A stretch of DNA of 61,761 bases from Paracamarosporium sp. OC-R06-R3 (lineage: Eukaryota; Ascomycota; Dothideomycetes; Pleosporales; Didymosphaeriaceae), in assembly GCA_019828545.1 (NCBI GenBank), contig JACVRA010000407.1, forward strand, positions 1-61,761. Direction: 5' to 3'. Positions 33,007 to 44,800 of the stretch are shown in pieces (position 1 is the stretch's first letter; each line of letters opens with the position of its first letter). The translations under genes were made by a program, and so were the position numbers. The notes under the pieces were generated by a model, which saw only the letters and a list, made by a program, of their open reading frames with translations, was not told the origin of the DNA and did no database searches.

Positions 33007-34428
33007 TAGTTGGTCGAGTCTTTTAGTCCGGCATAGTAGATTGCGACTGTCTAGGCAGCTTTGGGCTGCATGGAGGTTCATACATCGAGCGAGTTGCATA
33101 TAGGCTTAAGAAGTGGGCAGGTGTGAGAATGGTGCCGGCGAATTTCAAACCAAAGTAAGCTGATTGCTATTCTTGAGCCAAGTTTTGAGCGCGCTTGCTA
33201 ATTGCCCCTCATATAGGCCATATGCGAGCAATCCAATTGCTGTCAATGTCGGCCCAAACCGTGCCACCTACTACGTTTCGAGGCACCTTCTACGCTCGCC
33301 GAAATGGTCCAATATTAGATCGTGCGAAGAGATAAACCTGCCCAATATTAGCACTAATATAGGACATACGCTTGTTTATTACTTTTACATAGGTAGGTAC
33401 TAGACGCTTAATTTGCAAATAGATAGTGTCACACTACAAGTAGAGAATACATTTAAGTAAGCCCTACTTATATATATAGCCGCGGTTACTTACAGCTTGC
33501 TTAGACTTAAGCAACTAACAAAGTAATAGATTAAAGAGTATAGCGTATACCTAGGACTAGTTATTATTTTCAAGACTATTAATAAAGAGTTTTCTAAATT
33601 TGGATACAATAGGTAGTTCTGTGAATACCCAGAGGATAGAATCTCTTAAGATTTTAGAAAAGACCACATTTTGTTTGCAAGTAGTACATTTTCTAATAGC
33701 CTAGGTAAGGGCAGACGAAACAGCTTTATTATGTATTATGTTGTAAAGCTTTTAGTAAGAAGCTTGCCCAAACGTTGCAAGAGAAGAAGGAGCTTCTTAA
33801 GCCAGCTAAAGAGCAAGGAACTACAACATGCATATAGTAAACTTATTCTAATAAAGACAATCTATAATAGTATAAGGATACTCTTAGCAATAACTCCTTG
33901 CTCAACTTTCTAGTAACAATATGCTTAGCTAAGGAGCTTATAGTAGAGGAATACCTTAGAGACGTTATTTTAATTAGAGACTCTATTAATAATAGGAAGG
34001 ACTAAGCCTTTAGTCTAGACCTAAACACAACCTTCTAAGAAGAAAAGGAAGAAGCAGAGATCACCTTTAAACCTGAAATTCCTCAGGACGAGCCTCATCC
34101 ACCTGTTGATGAACCTCAATATCATCCCGAACTCACATGTCTACTCCGTCTCACGGATGATATCCAAGATTCCGATGTCCAAATCGCGCGCCTGCTGTGC
34201 TCATGCCCTAAGCAATTTGTTCACTTGCTGCAGGGTGGCATGTGGAGGACATGCGAGCAGTGCTGCGCAATGTTGAGGAACGTCGCAATGCTGAGGAGAA
34301 GTCGCAATGCAGCTTACGGAGCGAAACGGGAAACGCAGAGGCTGGAGCATTTCATCTTTTGTTCCTAACAGAAGGAAGGACCGCAACTTGCAGACTTTAT
34401 TTTCTACTTCTCTAGTCTACTGTATGTA
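33007..34428. other. Intergenic with AT-rich, RIP-like relic
   Basis: From about 33350 to 34080 the sequence is very AT-rich, dominated by TA, TAG and TTA, with no usable frame. Around 34050-34200 it returns abruptly to normal composition (ECPQDEPHPPVDEP-like codons, no long ORF). The block is compatible with a transposon mutated by RIP. Confidence 0.5.
33350..34080. mobile_element. Probable RIP-degraded transposon remnant
   Basis: About 730 bases, TpA-rich with stop codons in every frame, next to the NLR gene. No terminal repeat or transposase motif survives, so element type is unknown. Assignment rests on composition alone. Confidence 0.4.
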
Positions 34429-37400
34429 TCACTCAGGCTTGGCTAGCCTAAGTTCAAGAGGAGTTCGGTGATGACTCTCTTCGCCCTGCGCGTTAAAGTC
34501 GGCGCCATTGTCAGCCAACAGCTCTACAATTGCTTTATGCCCTCCTTCAGAAGCCGCGTAGATTGCGTTGCCGTAGTGTCCACCCTGCGCGTTGACCTCG
34601 ACGCTCTTCTCAAGCAGCAGCTTCACAATCGCCTCGTGGCCTCGAAATGAAGCCGCCTGGAGTGCGTTACCATAGTGCCCACCTAGTGCATTAACGTTGG
34701 CGTTCTTCTTGAGCAGCAGCTTGACTACTTGCTCATAGCCTTCATACGAAGCCGCGTAGAGTGCATTCTCGCCATCTTCATTTTGCGCATTCACGTCAGC
34801 ATTGTTCTCAAGTAGCAGCTTTACCACCTGCGCGTGACCTTTCTTTGAAGCCGCATGGAGTGCGTTACCCCATAACAAATGCTGTGCGTGCACGTCGGCG
34901 TTCTTTTCAAGCAGCAGTTTCACTATTTCCTCGTAGCCTGCATATGAGGCTATCTGGAGTGTGCAGCCGTAGTAGTCATCGAGAGGTGCATTAACGTCGG
35001 CATTCTTCTCAAGCAGTAGCTTCACTACCTGTGTGTGGCCTCCATATGTAGCTGCGTTGAGTGCATTGTTGCCGCCTTCATCTTGCGCGTTAATGTCGGC
35101 GTTCTTCTCAAGCAGCAGCTTTACTACCTGTACATGACCTTCAAGCGAGGCTAAGCGGAGTGCGGTGTTGAGGTAAACATCCTGCGCGTTAACGTCGGCA
35201 TTGTTTTCAAGCAGCAGCTTCACTACCTGCACGTGGCCGTTATCGGAAGCCGCATGGAGTGCATTCTCGCCATCTTCATTTTGCGCTTCAACGTCGGCGT
35301 TGTTCTCAAGTAGCAGCTTTACCACCTGCGCGTGACCTCTCTTTGAAGCCGCATGGAGTGCGTTACCGTAACGTCTACACCAGACATTGACGCTGGCGTT
35401 GTTCTCAAGCAACAGCTTAGTCGTCTCAACATGCCCATGTTTCGCTGCGTATAACAATGGAGTTTGGCCCCAGCTGTCTTTCGCATTCACCGCATCCGTC
35501 ACTTCCTCTTTCATTATAAGCAAAAGCACCTCCGTTAGGGTAGCTAGTCCAAATCGCGCGGTGCAATGCAAAGCTGTAATTATGGGATAATTCTCGTAGT
35601 ACTTCTGGTCCGAAACAAACAGTACCTGTGTGGCACACAAAAGTAGACCACTTCGAAGAAGAAATGAGCAGGCTAGACCAGCTACCTCAGCCTCGACCGA
35701 TATTGCATGATCGCCCCAATGCTTAGCTGCGTAGTTGAGAAATTGATTTTGCCGTAGCCGCTTCTTGAATTTACGACGAGTAGAACAAATGCCGCCTTGA
35801 AACGCACTGAAGGATAGGTAGGTAAGGCATGTTGTGGCAAGCTGCAGCGGAGCACCTGGTATCCACGTGTCTCTGATGCGTTCAAAGTACTCTTGCGTCG
35901 TATAGTGTACAAGACGGATAACGGCGCTTTCTCGATCGACAACGACAAGACCAGCACATACAGATATCAAGTCTTCGGTATCAGGTATATTTTCTGGATC
36001 AAGCTCCGCTTTATCTGGCTCTACTGCTAGGGCACAGCACAACTCAGCTGTGGTAAGCGGTCTCCTTGCGTGCGTAATCCATGACAGTACTTTTTTAGCT
36101 CGTTCGCAATCTCCACTTAATTGGCCCTCTACGCGTTGAATGGCCTCGTTGTATGCATTAGTGAGTGCAGCTGATCCTTTCAAGAGTCTAGCTAACGTTG
36201 ACTTGACTTCTTTTACCGTTCGCTTATCTTGGAGCGAATCTATGTGAAAGCGGGCAAGAAGAAACCTAGAAACCAGTAAGTTGTTGTTATTCCCTAATAT
36301 TTAATAGATTGCATACATTCCATCTACAGCTCCCACAAGCTTGTCTTGTATCGTGCCCTGCAGCGCAAGGTCATGCCGAATGCATTTAGGCAGTCGGTAT
36401 ATCTGACCGGCCACAAATCGCTTTACGTCTTCATTGCTAGCCCGGACTTCAAGCCTCGCTGTTTCTCTGAACGCGTCCTCGATTTCAAACCGCGCAGTGG
36501 CCATAAGGCGAATATCTTGTCCTGCTTGCAACTCTTGTAATTTGGTTAGAAACTGACGACGAGTGCCGTCGCTGTCTCGACACTCATCTAGAGCATCAAT
36601 CACAATATAGAGCGTGGAATACGTTGCAAGTACTTTTCGGAGAGTGCCAAAAATACCCTCAAGCGGTGGCCTTGTGCCCTGGATGGCATACTTCTTGTGC
36701 AATTGCGCTACAGGTTCCATTATCAATGGTTGAGCCTGTGCTAGCTGCTTGACGATGGCTGCTAGCATGCTGGAGGTATCTTGTTTATCTTGTGTTTTGT
36801 AGTTGCAGTACACGTACGCAACTCCGACTGAGCTGCTCTGCACAGTTTTCAACAGGTGGTCAATTGCAATCGCAGCTAGCATAGTCTTGCCAGCGCCAGG
36901 GATTCCTGGGCAGAAAAGAGTTGCCTTTGGCTCAATAAGCCATTTTCTAAACTCTGGCGCGTCCAGAAACCACTGGCCTGTCCCCTCCTGTCTACGACCT
37001 AGAATATCTGATTGCTGAGCAGGGTAGTTAGTAGGCGAGATCCATTCTACTATGCTGTTGTACCTTGCATTGACTTGGTCTTGCTGGATATGATCTATTC
37101 CAGACTGTATAGCAGGTACGTGCGTCTGAATAATGTTGGTATCGTCTTTAATTGCTTGAGAAAGCGTGCTTTTATATATAAGCGACGTTGCTTAACAGTG
37201 CTACTATAAAGGCTTACAAGTGGTCCATCTGTAACGCGATCTCTACTAGCGTTTTTAAACGCTCTATTCGTCCTAATATGCTGGCAATCTCCTCCTTCTT
37301 AAATTTCCACGCTAGCGCTTCACCTACTTTCTTGAGCTGACCTCCGTCTGTTATCTTAGCCTGTAGTGCTTCCAGCGCCTGTTTGAACTGGTCGAGGGGT

Positions 37401-37627
37401 CCCTTAGGGACAGCTAATGTTCCGACGGCTGTATGCCAGGGCCGGCTAGAATCTCCCTCTTTCACGTAATCTTGTAACTTGTAGAGTAGGCTGCAAAGGT
37501 TCGACATTTCAATAGCACACTACGTGCGGTCTTTCGGTGCATCCTTGACGTCGTTGAGATACGCAAGGACCTTGTTTGAGAGCTGGAGAACTGCGATAAT
37601 GCTGGCTGTGACGCTGAGCGGATCCAT
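34429..37627 (-). CDS. NACHT-ankyrin NLR-like protein, interrupted by a nonsense codon
   Basis: Exons 37218-37627, 36317-37168 and 34429-36265; introns are 49 and 51 bp and restore frame perfectly (MDH-FTLSQAIKDD and DGM-FLLARFH). Total is 1,033 codons. The N-terminal domain begins MDPLSVTASIIAVLQLSNKV, the usual start of fungal NLR N-terminal helical domains. NACHT: Walker A GIPGAGKT, Walker B TLYIVIDALDEC, sensor region IRLMATARFEIEDA, winged-helix ITHARRPLTTAELCCALAVE. The C-terminus carries about 11 ankyrin repeats of the GHxQVVKLLLENNADVNAQ type. Codon 36 is TAG (37520-37522), where related proteins have a Gln/Lys-like residue before CAIEMSNL; translation could instead start at Met41 (37507). 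Fungal NLRs act in nonself recognition and heterokaryon incompatibility; no role is shown here. Confidence 0.8.
34460..35480 (-). repeat. Tandem ankyrin-coding repeats, highly homogenised
   Basis: About ten 99-102-bp units in register with the protein repeats. The 122-base segments 34748-34869 and 35246-35367 differ at only about eight positions by eye. Confidence 0.8.
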
Positions 37628-39679
37628 ATTGAGACAGTATCGACACGGGAACTGAACCGTACCATATGGTCGTTGGAGAAGATGTATCGGTTGGGTTTTA
37701 GCCGCGACTTCTTCGCAGCTATGTCGGTTGGGCGGGATTGGCGGACAGCCGACGCATCCCGCATCATTGCTGATCCGCTCCGCCCCGCTTCATCCTAAAC
37801 TGCCTTGTACTACGCCTCGACGATCATATGTAAGGCTTCTCATCAGTTGTTGTGATTTTTTTTAAAAGGGCTCAGGGTACACAGGATGTCTCAATAGTTT
37901 GAGGGCTTGATGTGTTCCGCGTTGGGACGCTCGGCTGGGTGCGCAAAGCTGCCAATTACATCCAGGCGATATGAGCGTCCCATTGCGACAAGTGTGAGTA
38001 ATTTGTTCTGGGTGCACGTGTGTTGGGAAGAGAAATCGAGGGCCAAAGCCTAGTCAGCAAGTCACGGGAAACATCACGTGACCTGCTCAGTCGATCAGCA
38101 GCATTGAGTAACTGAGCACATCAAGTATATAGGAACAAGAGACTCACCTCTGAATCTCGTGCTCAACCTGTTTCATACAGTAACAACCTGTTAGCAATCT
38201 ATCGTTTGGATTTCTCTAACACCTTCTATTGTATCATTCACGTGACACAATATCGTTCCTCCTTGTACTAAGTGCCCCTTTGTGTCTAGCTAACCTTAGG
38301 GCTTTAACACTCACCTTATTGTACTCAGGTCCTATGCCACTACGTTTTGTCGCATAAGCACCAATAGGTATGCACTTAGCGACGTGGAAGTTAGTAAGCA
38401 GCTTGTCGTTGCGCTAACCACCGAAGCTCATTTCCGCGTCGCACTTCGGACGTTCCTCCCTCATCACCGTTACTCGCGTGCGTACACCATCCCATAATGT
38501 CTGCTCGGACCAGGTTTGACAAGACAACAACATCCCTTTCAAACTACTATGTTGCTAATTCCAAGCGTCTTCATATGGGCTCGACGGAAAAGACTCAGCT
38601 GTCATCGTGGCCTTAGACCTTTGCAGCAACCTCTTCATAGTTACCACGGCAGATAAGTATTGATAGATTTACCTTTTACTTCTTTGTACTCACAACGTTT
38701 TTCTTTTTTTCTGCTCTTTACACAATCGCAAGTCTTTTCCCTATTGCTCTAACGCATCCGTCCGTTGTCCTGTTGTTCGTCACGCGGTCGCCTGTCCACC
38801 TGTGCCACGATACTTTTTGTGACATAGAGCCTTGGTCCGTCATTCTAGATCTATATTCTACAAGAGCCATTTCCGTTTTTATTGCTCCAGTCAGTCAGCG
38901 TCCTTGTGGTTCAGCCCATCTCGTACCGCGGTGATTCATCAATATCCCGTTAGTCACGCGAGACAAGGATGAAGGTGCGACGCATTGCCGTTTCAAGGTG
39001 CAGCCTTCATCTTAATCTCTCCCCGCATGTTCTCTATGTTGTTTCGCTGTTTAAAGTCATGCTCACCACCGCTAAGACGCGCGCGAACGATCCCCTTTCA
39101 CCTTCACGCACGCCGGGGCGTTGCGCTCGCGGTTGCCCTGCAGGTCGGACTTCACGCACGCCGTTGCCCAATTCGGCTAGCGCCAGGTACCGTTTGCTCC
39201 TTCCACAACACCTTTCAAGCCGCCCTTGCGTCGTCCACGAACACCTCTGTCGCTACTTTCTTCCTCCTGCACTCTCCAGTCACTCTTTTCCTTCCATTCG
39301 GCTGAGTCCGATTGTCACTCCTTTATCTAGTTGCGAAAGTTTGGTAGGTCCATCAGAGATAGCATTCCTTCAAGTCCCTCGTTGGCACAAGTTCCAACCT
39401 CCACATACCGGATCACGTCCTGGAACCCGCCCTGCATTTTCCGGCCCACATTCCATATCATTCGCTTCCCCGGCGCTCTCACGTTGAACGTGGGGAATTG
39501 CACTGGAGAGCAAGTTCTCGTGAGTCTTCCTGCAACTGCTCTTCAGTGCATCGACTTCCTCGAACGCGCCTTGTTTGTTTGCGACTGTATGTCTAACGCC
39601 GCTGGTCGGCACCACTAGTCCTCCATTCAACCGTACATACTTCGTAACTCGTTTCTGGAACCGAGTTGGCACCTTCATC
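37628..39679. other. Intergenic, promoter of the GH17 gene
   Basis: 2 kb with no recognised gene. The stretch 38690-38900 is pyrimidine-rich (T/C), as in strong fungal promoters. An ORF at 38969-39487 reads as low-complexity Pro/Ser leader sequence and is probably non-coding. Confidence 0.45.
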
Positions 39680-41400
39680 ATGAAGCTGCACGCTACTCTT
39701 GCTTTGGGTGGACTTCTCGCAGTTGGCACAGTTGCGCACCCGCTCAGTACGTACTTCATCACCTTGGAGGAGTCAAAGTCACAACAGCACCAGCGTCAGA
39801 GATCCGAATGCTCTGTGTTACTTCCGAGAGCTGGTCTAAGTCAAACTTTGAACCGCCGCGGCTTAAATCGTTCTGAATTAGTTAACGTTGAGTGTAGATT
39901 TCAAGCGCGCCGTAACTACTGAAGTCGTGTTTGTCACTGAGACGGTTGCCGACGCAGTCGTCTACGTTGACGAGAATGGCGCACCATACCTAACCTCGAC
40001 CGTGGAACGAGTTAACGGCATCCCGTCAACTTCAGTCGAGCCGACCTCCGTTGCGTCTTCTACTGTGACTTCCACCGCAATTGCCACTTCAGCTCCGGTC
40101 GAGTCTCCGCAACCAGCGCCAGCTCCACCGCCTAGCCCATCGTCTTCTGACATCCCCTCATCTGTTGTTATTCAGAACGTGGAGCTCACGTCTAGTGCTG
40201 TGCCACCGCCTCCTCCGCCAGAGCCGACTTCTACAACTCCAGTTGCAACACCCATTTCTACGACTCCGGCTCCAGCGCCTACTTCAGAAGCATCGGCCGC
40301 TCCACTTGCTCCTTCTGTTCAAGCTATGGAGGCTCCCGCTCCGAAACCAAGCACGAGCTCCACCGACTCCTTTCCACTCGGTGTTACCTATGATCCTTAC
40401 AAGGGCACGACGGACAAGGTGGATTGCAAAACTGCCGATGAGATAGCTGCGGACTTCAACACTATGAAGGATTTTAAAATCGTGAGGATCTACGGAAACG
40501 ATTGCAACCAAATCCCAGTGGCTGTCCAGGCAGCCAAGCGCAACGGGCAGAAGCTCATGGGTGGCATCTATGCACCACTTCAGGTATGTAACATCGATTG
40601 CAGAGAAAAGATGAGGTTTCTCCAACAACCGTCCCATCACATGTTACCCTAGGATGAATAGGCCCCGATGACGTAGAATGTCCCGAAACTATACTATGAG
40701 ATCTATAATTGGTATCGGGTGCTAGAGTTCCTGGGCAACATGATATACGTGTGGGGCAACACTGTCCAATAATTTCGACACTCATTGTGGGGGAAACACA
40801 GCAATAGTTTTGCTAACTCGTGCCCTATAGGACGTCGATAGCGTTGTCAGTGCCTTGTCGGACGCAGTCAAGCAACACAACGGCGGAAGCTGGGACATCA
40901 TCAGTCTCGTTAGTGTCGAAAATGAGAGAGTCAATGCAAAAGCTATGACGGCCAGCAGCGCCCAATCTACAATTGACCAAGCACGCGCAGCTTTTCGAAA
41001 TGCTGGATACAACGGACCGGTTGGGGCAGTGGAAACTGTGCCCGCTGTTATCGACAACCCGGGAATATGTGCCACATCCGATTTGGTGCTGGTGAACGTT
41101 CACGCCTGGTTCGACCCGAACACCAAGGCCGCGGACGCAGGCAAATTTGTCAAGAGCGAAGTCGCTCGCGTCAAGAAAGCGTGTGGTGACAAGCGCGTTG
41201 TAGTGACCGAGTCCGGCTGGCCGCATCAAGGCGACAGTCACGACCAAGCGGTGGCCTCCCCTGATGCTCAGAAAGCCGCCATCGCCTCGATCCGCGCTGA
41301 ATTCAATTCGGATCTGTTCCTCTTCAACGCGTTTGATACCCTCTGGAAGTCTGATGATGCTTCCACGTTCAATGCGGAGAAGTACTGGGGTATCTTGTAA
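39680..41400 (+). CDS. Secreted GH17 cell-wall beta-1,3-glucanase/glucanosyltransferase-like protein
   Basis: Exons 39680-39746, 39898-40583 and 40831-41400. Introns are 151 and 247 bp, longer than elsewhere here; 440 aa. A signal peptide (MKLHATLALGGLLAVGTVAHP) is split from the rest by intron 1. A 160-residue Ser/Thr/Pro linker (PAPAPPPSPSSSD, PPPPPPEPTST) is probably O-glycosylated. The GH17 domain follows: PLGVTYDPYKG, VRIYGNDCNQIPVA, LMGGIYAPLQ, ESGWPHQGDS (nucleophile Glu) and FLFNAFDTLWK...YWGIL. The acid/base Glu lies in SLVSVENERVN, where the common motif is VSVGNE. This is the Scw4/Scw10/Bgl2 type, secreted to the wall to remodel beta-1,3-glucan. Ends with a 10-bp hairpin 29 bases after the stop. 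Confidence 0.9.
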
Positions 41401-41816
41401 TGGAGTGTACAAGGTGGTGCCGATGATTTGGGTATCCTGGGCCATCCTAGGATACCCAGCGTAAAGGCTGGCGGTACTGGAACTTTCGAGCATTATTGTA
41501 TCTTCGAAGCGGCAACAAGGTCCGCGCATCTTTCCAATTGGGTTCATTTCATGGCATGCATCTCGCGTACGGGTGGATAGCATTTTTGCGCTGTTATGAA
41601 TCACGCGACATGGAGCATGTAGTATAGATACCACTTTCAACGATCGATTTTCTCGAGCTCTTTTGAACATGATGTGCGTGATCGTGAAACAGCTAGGTCG
41701 TGAGCAATATTTAGAAATCGTAACGTTGAATTGGTCCGAAAACAAACTATCCTCGCAATGCAATGTACCGGATAAACTTCATATTCCGCCTCCGTACTCA
41801 TTCACATCATTTACCT
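41401..41816. other. Convergent intergenic region, GH17 / APC1
   Basis: Contains the hairpin above and the two 3' ends. No gene. Confidence 0.6.
41429..41458 (+). terminator. Hairpin in the 3' flank of the GH17 gene
   Basis: Perfect 10-bp inverted repeat (TGGGTATCCT and AGGATACCCA) around a 10-base loop. A 3'-UTR structure is plausible; fungal genes do not use this kind of terminator generally, so function is uncertain. Confidence 0.45.
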
Positions 41817-44800
41817 TCACCCTTCCATTTTCCTCCCCCTCTCCAAAATTTCTGCCTTCAACCTCTCCACCACCTCCCGTCCTAGCCACCTCAATCTCCC
41901 ATCTCCCGTCGCTGCCACCCCCTCCGCCCACTCGAACACACCTCTCAACTCCCACAAATCCCTCGCAGTCCCGCTCTTACTCAACTTATTCAGAACCAAC
42001 CTATGGTCCACGACCGTAGCGGCAGAATCCAGAAACGTCGAACTATGCGGATCAGACGGCAAAATGAGGCCAACGTCCGCCTTTGTGAATTCCGCGAGGG
42101 AAGGCAGGGAAAAGAGCCAGTCCCACATGAGGCGCGTGTTTCGGCTGGACTGCGCGTCGTTGAGCGCGACGAGCGTTGCAGAGAAGGTATTTGCGAAGTG
42201 GTCGTGGGGTGCGCGGCGGCGGACGTTGAGGGTCTGGGTGCGCTTGAAGTGGGTGAGATGTAGGGGGTTGAGGACGAAGTCGAGGGTTGTGGGCCAGTAG
42301 GCTGGGTCTGCAGTTTCGATTCTGGCAACGGTGTGGAGCTCTGGGAGAAGACAGGGGGCTGTCATTTGTTTGGGGGTGGTACTGTTTCTGAGGTGGACGA
42401 GGATGGGCGTCGAGAAAGCTTTGCCCGTGTCGACGTCGCGGATGATGAGGCAGCGTGGTTCGGCGGCGAGGACCCAGAAGTGGCGGAATGCTTGAAGGTG
42501 GGCGCGAGAGTCTTGGATGTCGGTTGGGAAGATGGGGTAGAAGGCGCAGATGAGCGCGGCGATTGCTTTGTTAGAGGTACTGAAGGTGTAGGTTCCGCCT
42601 CCAATGAAGAGGACGCCGATGGCCATGTGCGCTGCCAGGTGTGAGCCGTAGGCCATATCGGGCCCGACTTGTGCGTGGAGCGCGCGAAGGCGCCTGAAGA
42701 GCTCGAGGTCGCCTGTCCCGGCCATCACTGTAGCGACTGCCAATGCAACCAGGTCCTGACAGTTACGGACCGTATTACGAGCTAGCCTTGAATCATACCG
42801 AAGAGCAGGGAGTCTGCTAATGCGCATGAACTGATCCAAGTACCGAATGAGGAAGTCACGGACTTGCATATCGCCCGTACCAGCATGCTTGAGTGAGATA
42901 CTCCAGAGAAGCCCAGCCAAGATGTTGAAGAAAGGCATCTGCTCGCTACGCAGTTTAGTGATGTTTCTCAGATTATAGTGCTCGCGGTAAACTCGCGGCA
43001 GGTTCTTGATGATCCAAGCATTGTCGACATGGATATTATCCCACATGATAAGATGTTTTGCAAGAGTCCGAAGTAGGAAAATATCAGGGCGGACGTAGTC
43101 AAACTGCGGAAGAGTGTCCGGTACGTCGATTTTACGAGCGACGGCTTCGTCATGCGTCTTCATGAATATGAGCGCAATGGCTATCACTGCACCAGCCGTT
43201 GCTTGATCAAGAATGTGAACAATATTGACTGGTTTTGGGGCGACAGCGACGGACAGAAGACGTTCCACGATCCGCATGTCATGTAGGCCAAGTAAATCCC
43301 TGCCTTTTCCGATGTTGATAAACCCTAGCGCAAAGCCTGCAGCTAATCGATATGCTTCATCTCGGAGGCTGTCTGGGGGTTCAGAAGGATCTGGCTCATC
43401 CACATGCTCGATTTCCGATAACATCACCTCACTCATTCGGCGATGCTGAGTATTGTAGTACAGCAGACCGATACCCATCAAGCCAGTCGTCTGAGTATAC
43501 GGTGATAAGTTGAGCTCTGCTGCGCCGGCTGGCAGCATACGTGTTACATGGACAGACAGTAATCGTGTGACTAGTGTATCCATTGTCCCCATATAAGATG
43601 CAGAGAGACCGAGCAATAGACCCACCGATGTCATTGGGTGTTTGGGTGTAAGATATTTGAAAGAGAGCCATTTAGCGATGGTCTTTAAGTGGCCGTTTAA
43701 ACCTAAACCAAGCAACAGCCCGGCATGTCTGTTTGAGACCTCTGCGGGCTTGTTGTACATGATCCAAGAAGTGTCGATGCCTTGCGCATCCCTTGAAATG
43801 CTTAGCCCGGCCGAAACTCCTTGGTTGAAAAAGGCCCAGAAGAACTTCTCTTCCGAGTAAGTTGTGCGATCGGCTGTGACCACATTACCCATAGGCTTCA
43901 TAATGCAAGATGTTGAGAATCCAGCCAACAGAAACTTCTCGGTCAACAGAGGCTTCTTGCTACTGAACTTCAACATTGAGCTTCCGATGGGAAGTGCTAG
44001 CGTGCGAACCATAACCCATTGCACAAGTATCTTCTGCCCTTCTAATATTGCTGCATCATCAGCTCTGTGATCGTATCCATAATACGCAATCGAAGGTTTC
44101 ATTGGCTCTACCAATGTGTGTGCTTCCATGTAACGGCGGTCTTCTCTGAATATCAGCCTCGTAATTGCGTGTCGATCAGACTCTGCCATTGATATTAGAC
44201 CCTCCGAGCGCTCGGCGCTTTCACAGATAGTATGGATGTCCCGTGCAGCTAATGTCGGTTGCAAAGATGATTCCATGGAGTTGCTATACAGTTGTGTTTC
44301 TTGGGTAGAGTCGTGAAGCGGCGTTAATGTGAGATCAAGATCCTCTCTTCCTACTAGTCGAAGCAGTGAGCCCGACCAAGTTGTGGGTGGACTTGCTTGA
44401 CATCGCGTGATTGCTTCCATGAGGGGTGCTTGTGCAGCTTCTGGAAACGTTGAAAGCATTTGTGTGCTGAGGCCGCATTGTTCGATGAGCTCTACGGCTT
44501 TCCTGGGACCAGCGCCTGCGTCGAGATCTCGGAAGAACTTTTGCAAGGCGACCGTTCTAGGGGTTACGTTGGAAATGACCTCATCTATGTTGACAGACGA
44601 ATGGGGAGATGCCTTGGATTTACGAATGAGTGTTGCAAGCGTAGGAAATGGCACGTAGACCCGAGCGCCTGCCACAGTACTGATCCACTCCATGATTGAA
44701 GGTGGGGCTTTCCATGGCTCATCATGCAATCGTACACTAGGCAGAAAACTGGATTCTTCGTACGCCCAGTCCTCAGCTGATGCCCCGTCCAGGTCATAAA

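Noticed and set aside
32347..33099. 250-codon minus-strand ORF in the skewed gene
   Set aside because: Arises from purine-rich coding on the opposite strand; composition is Leu/Phe/Cys-rich and low in information.
38969..39487. 172-codon ORF upstream of the GH17 gene
   Set aside because: Pro/Ser/Arg-rich reading of a pyrimidine-rich leader; no start context or homology evidence.
40825..41763. 312-codon minus-strand ORF across the GH17 gene
   Set aside because: Antisense to a confident exon and the 3' flank, with no recognised motif.
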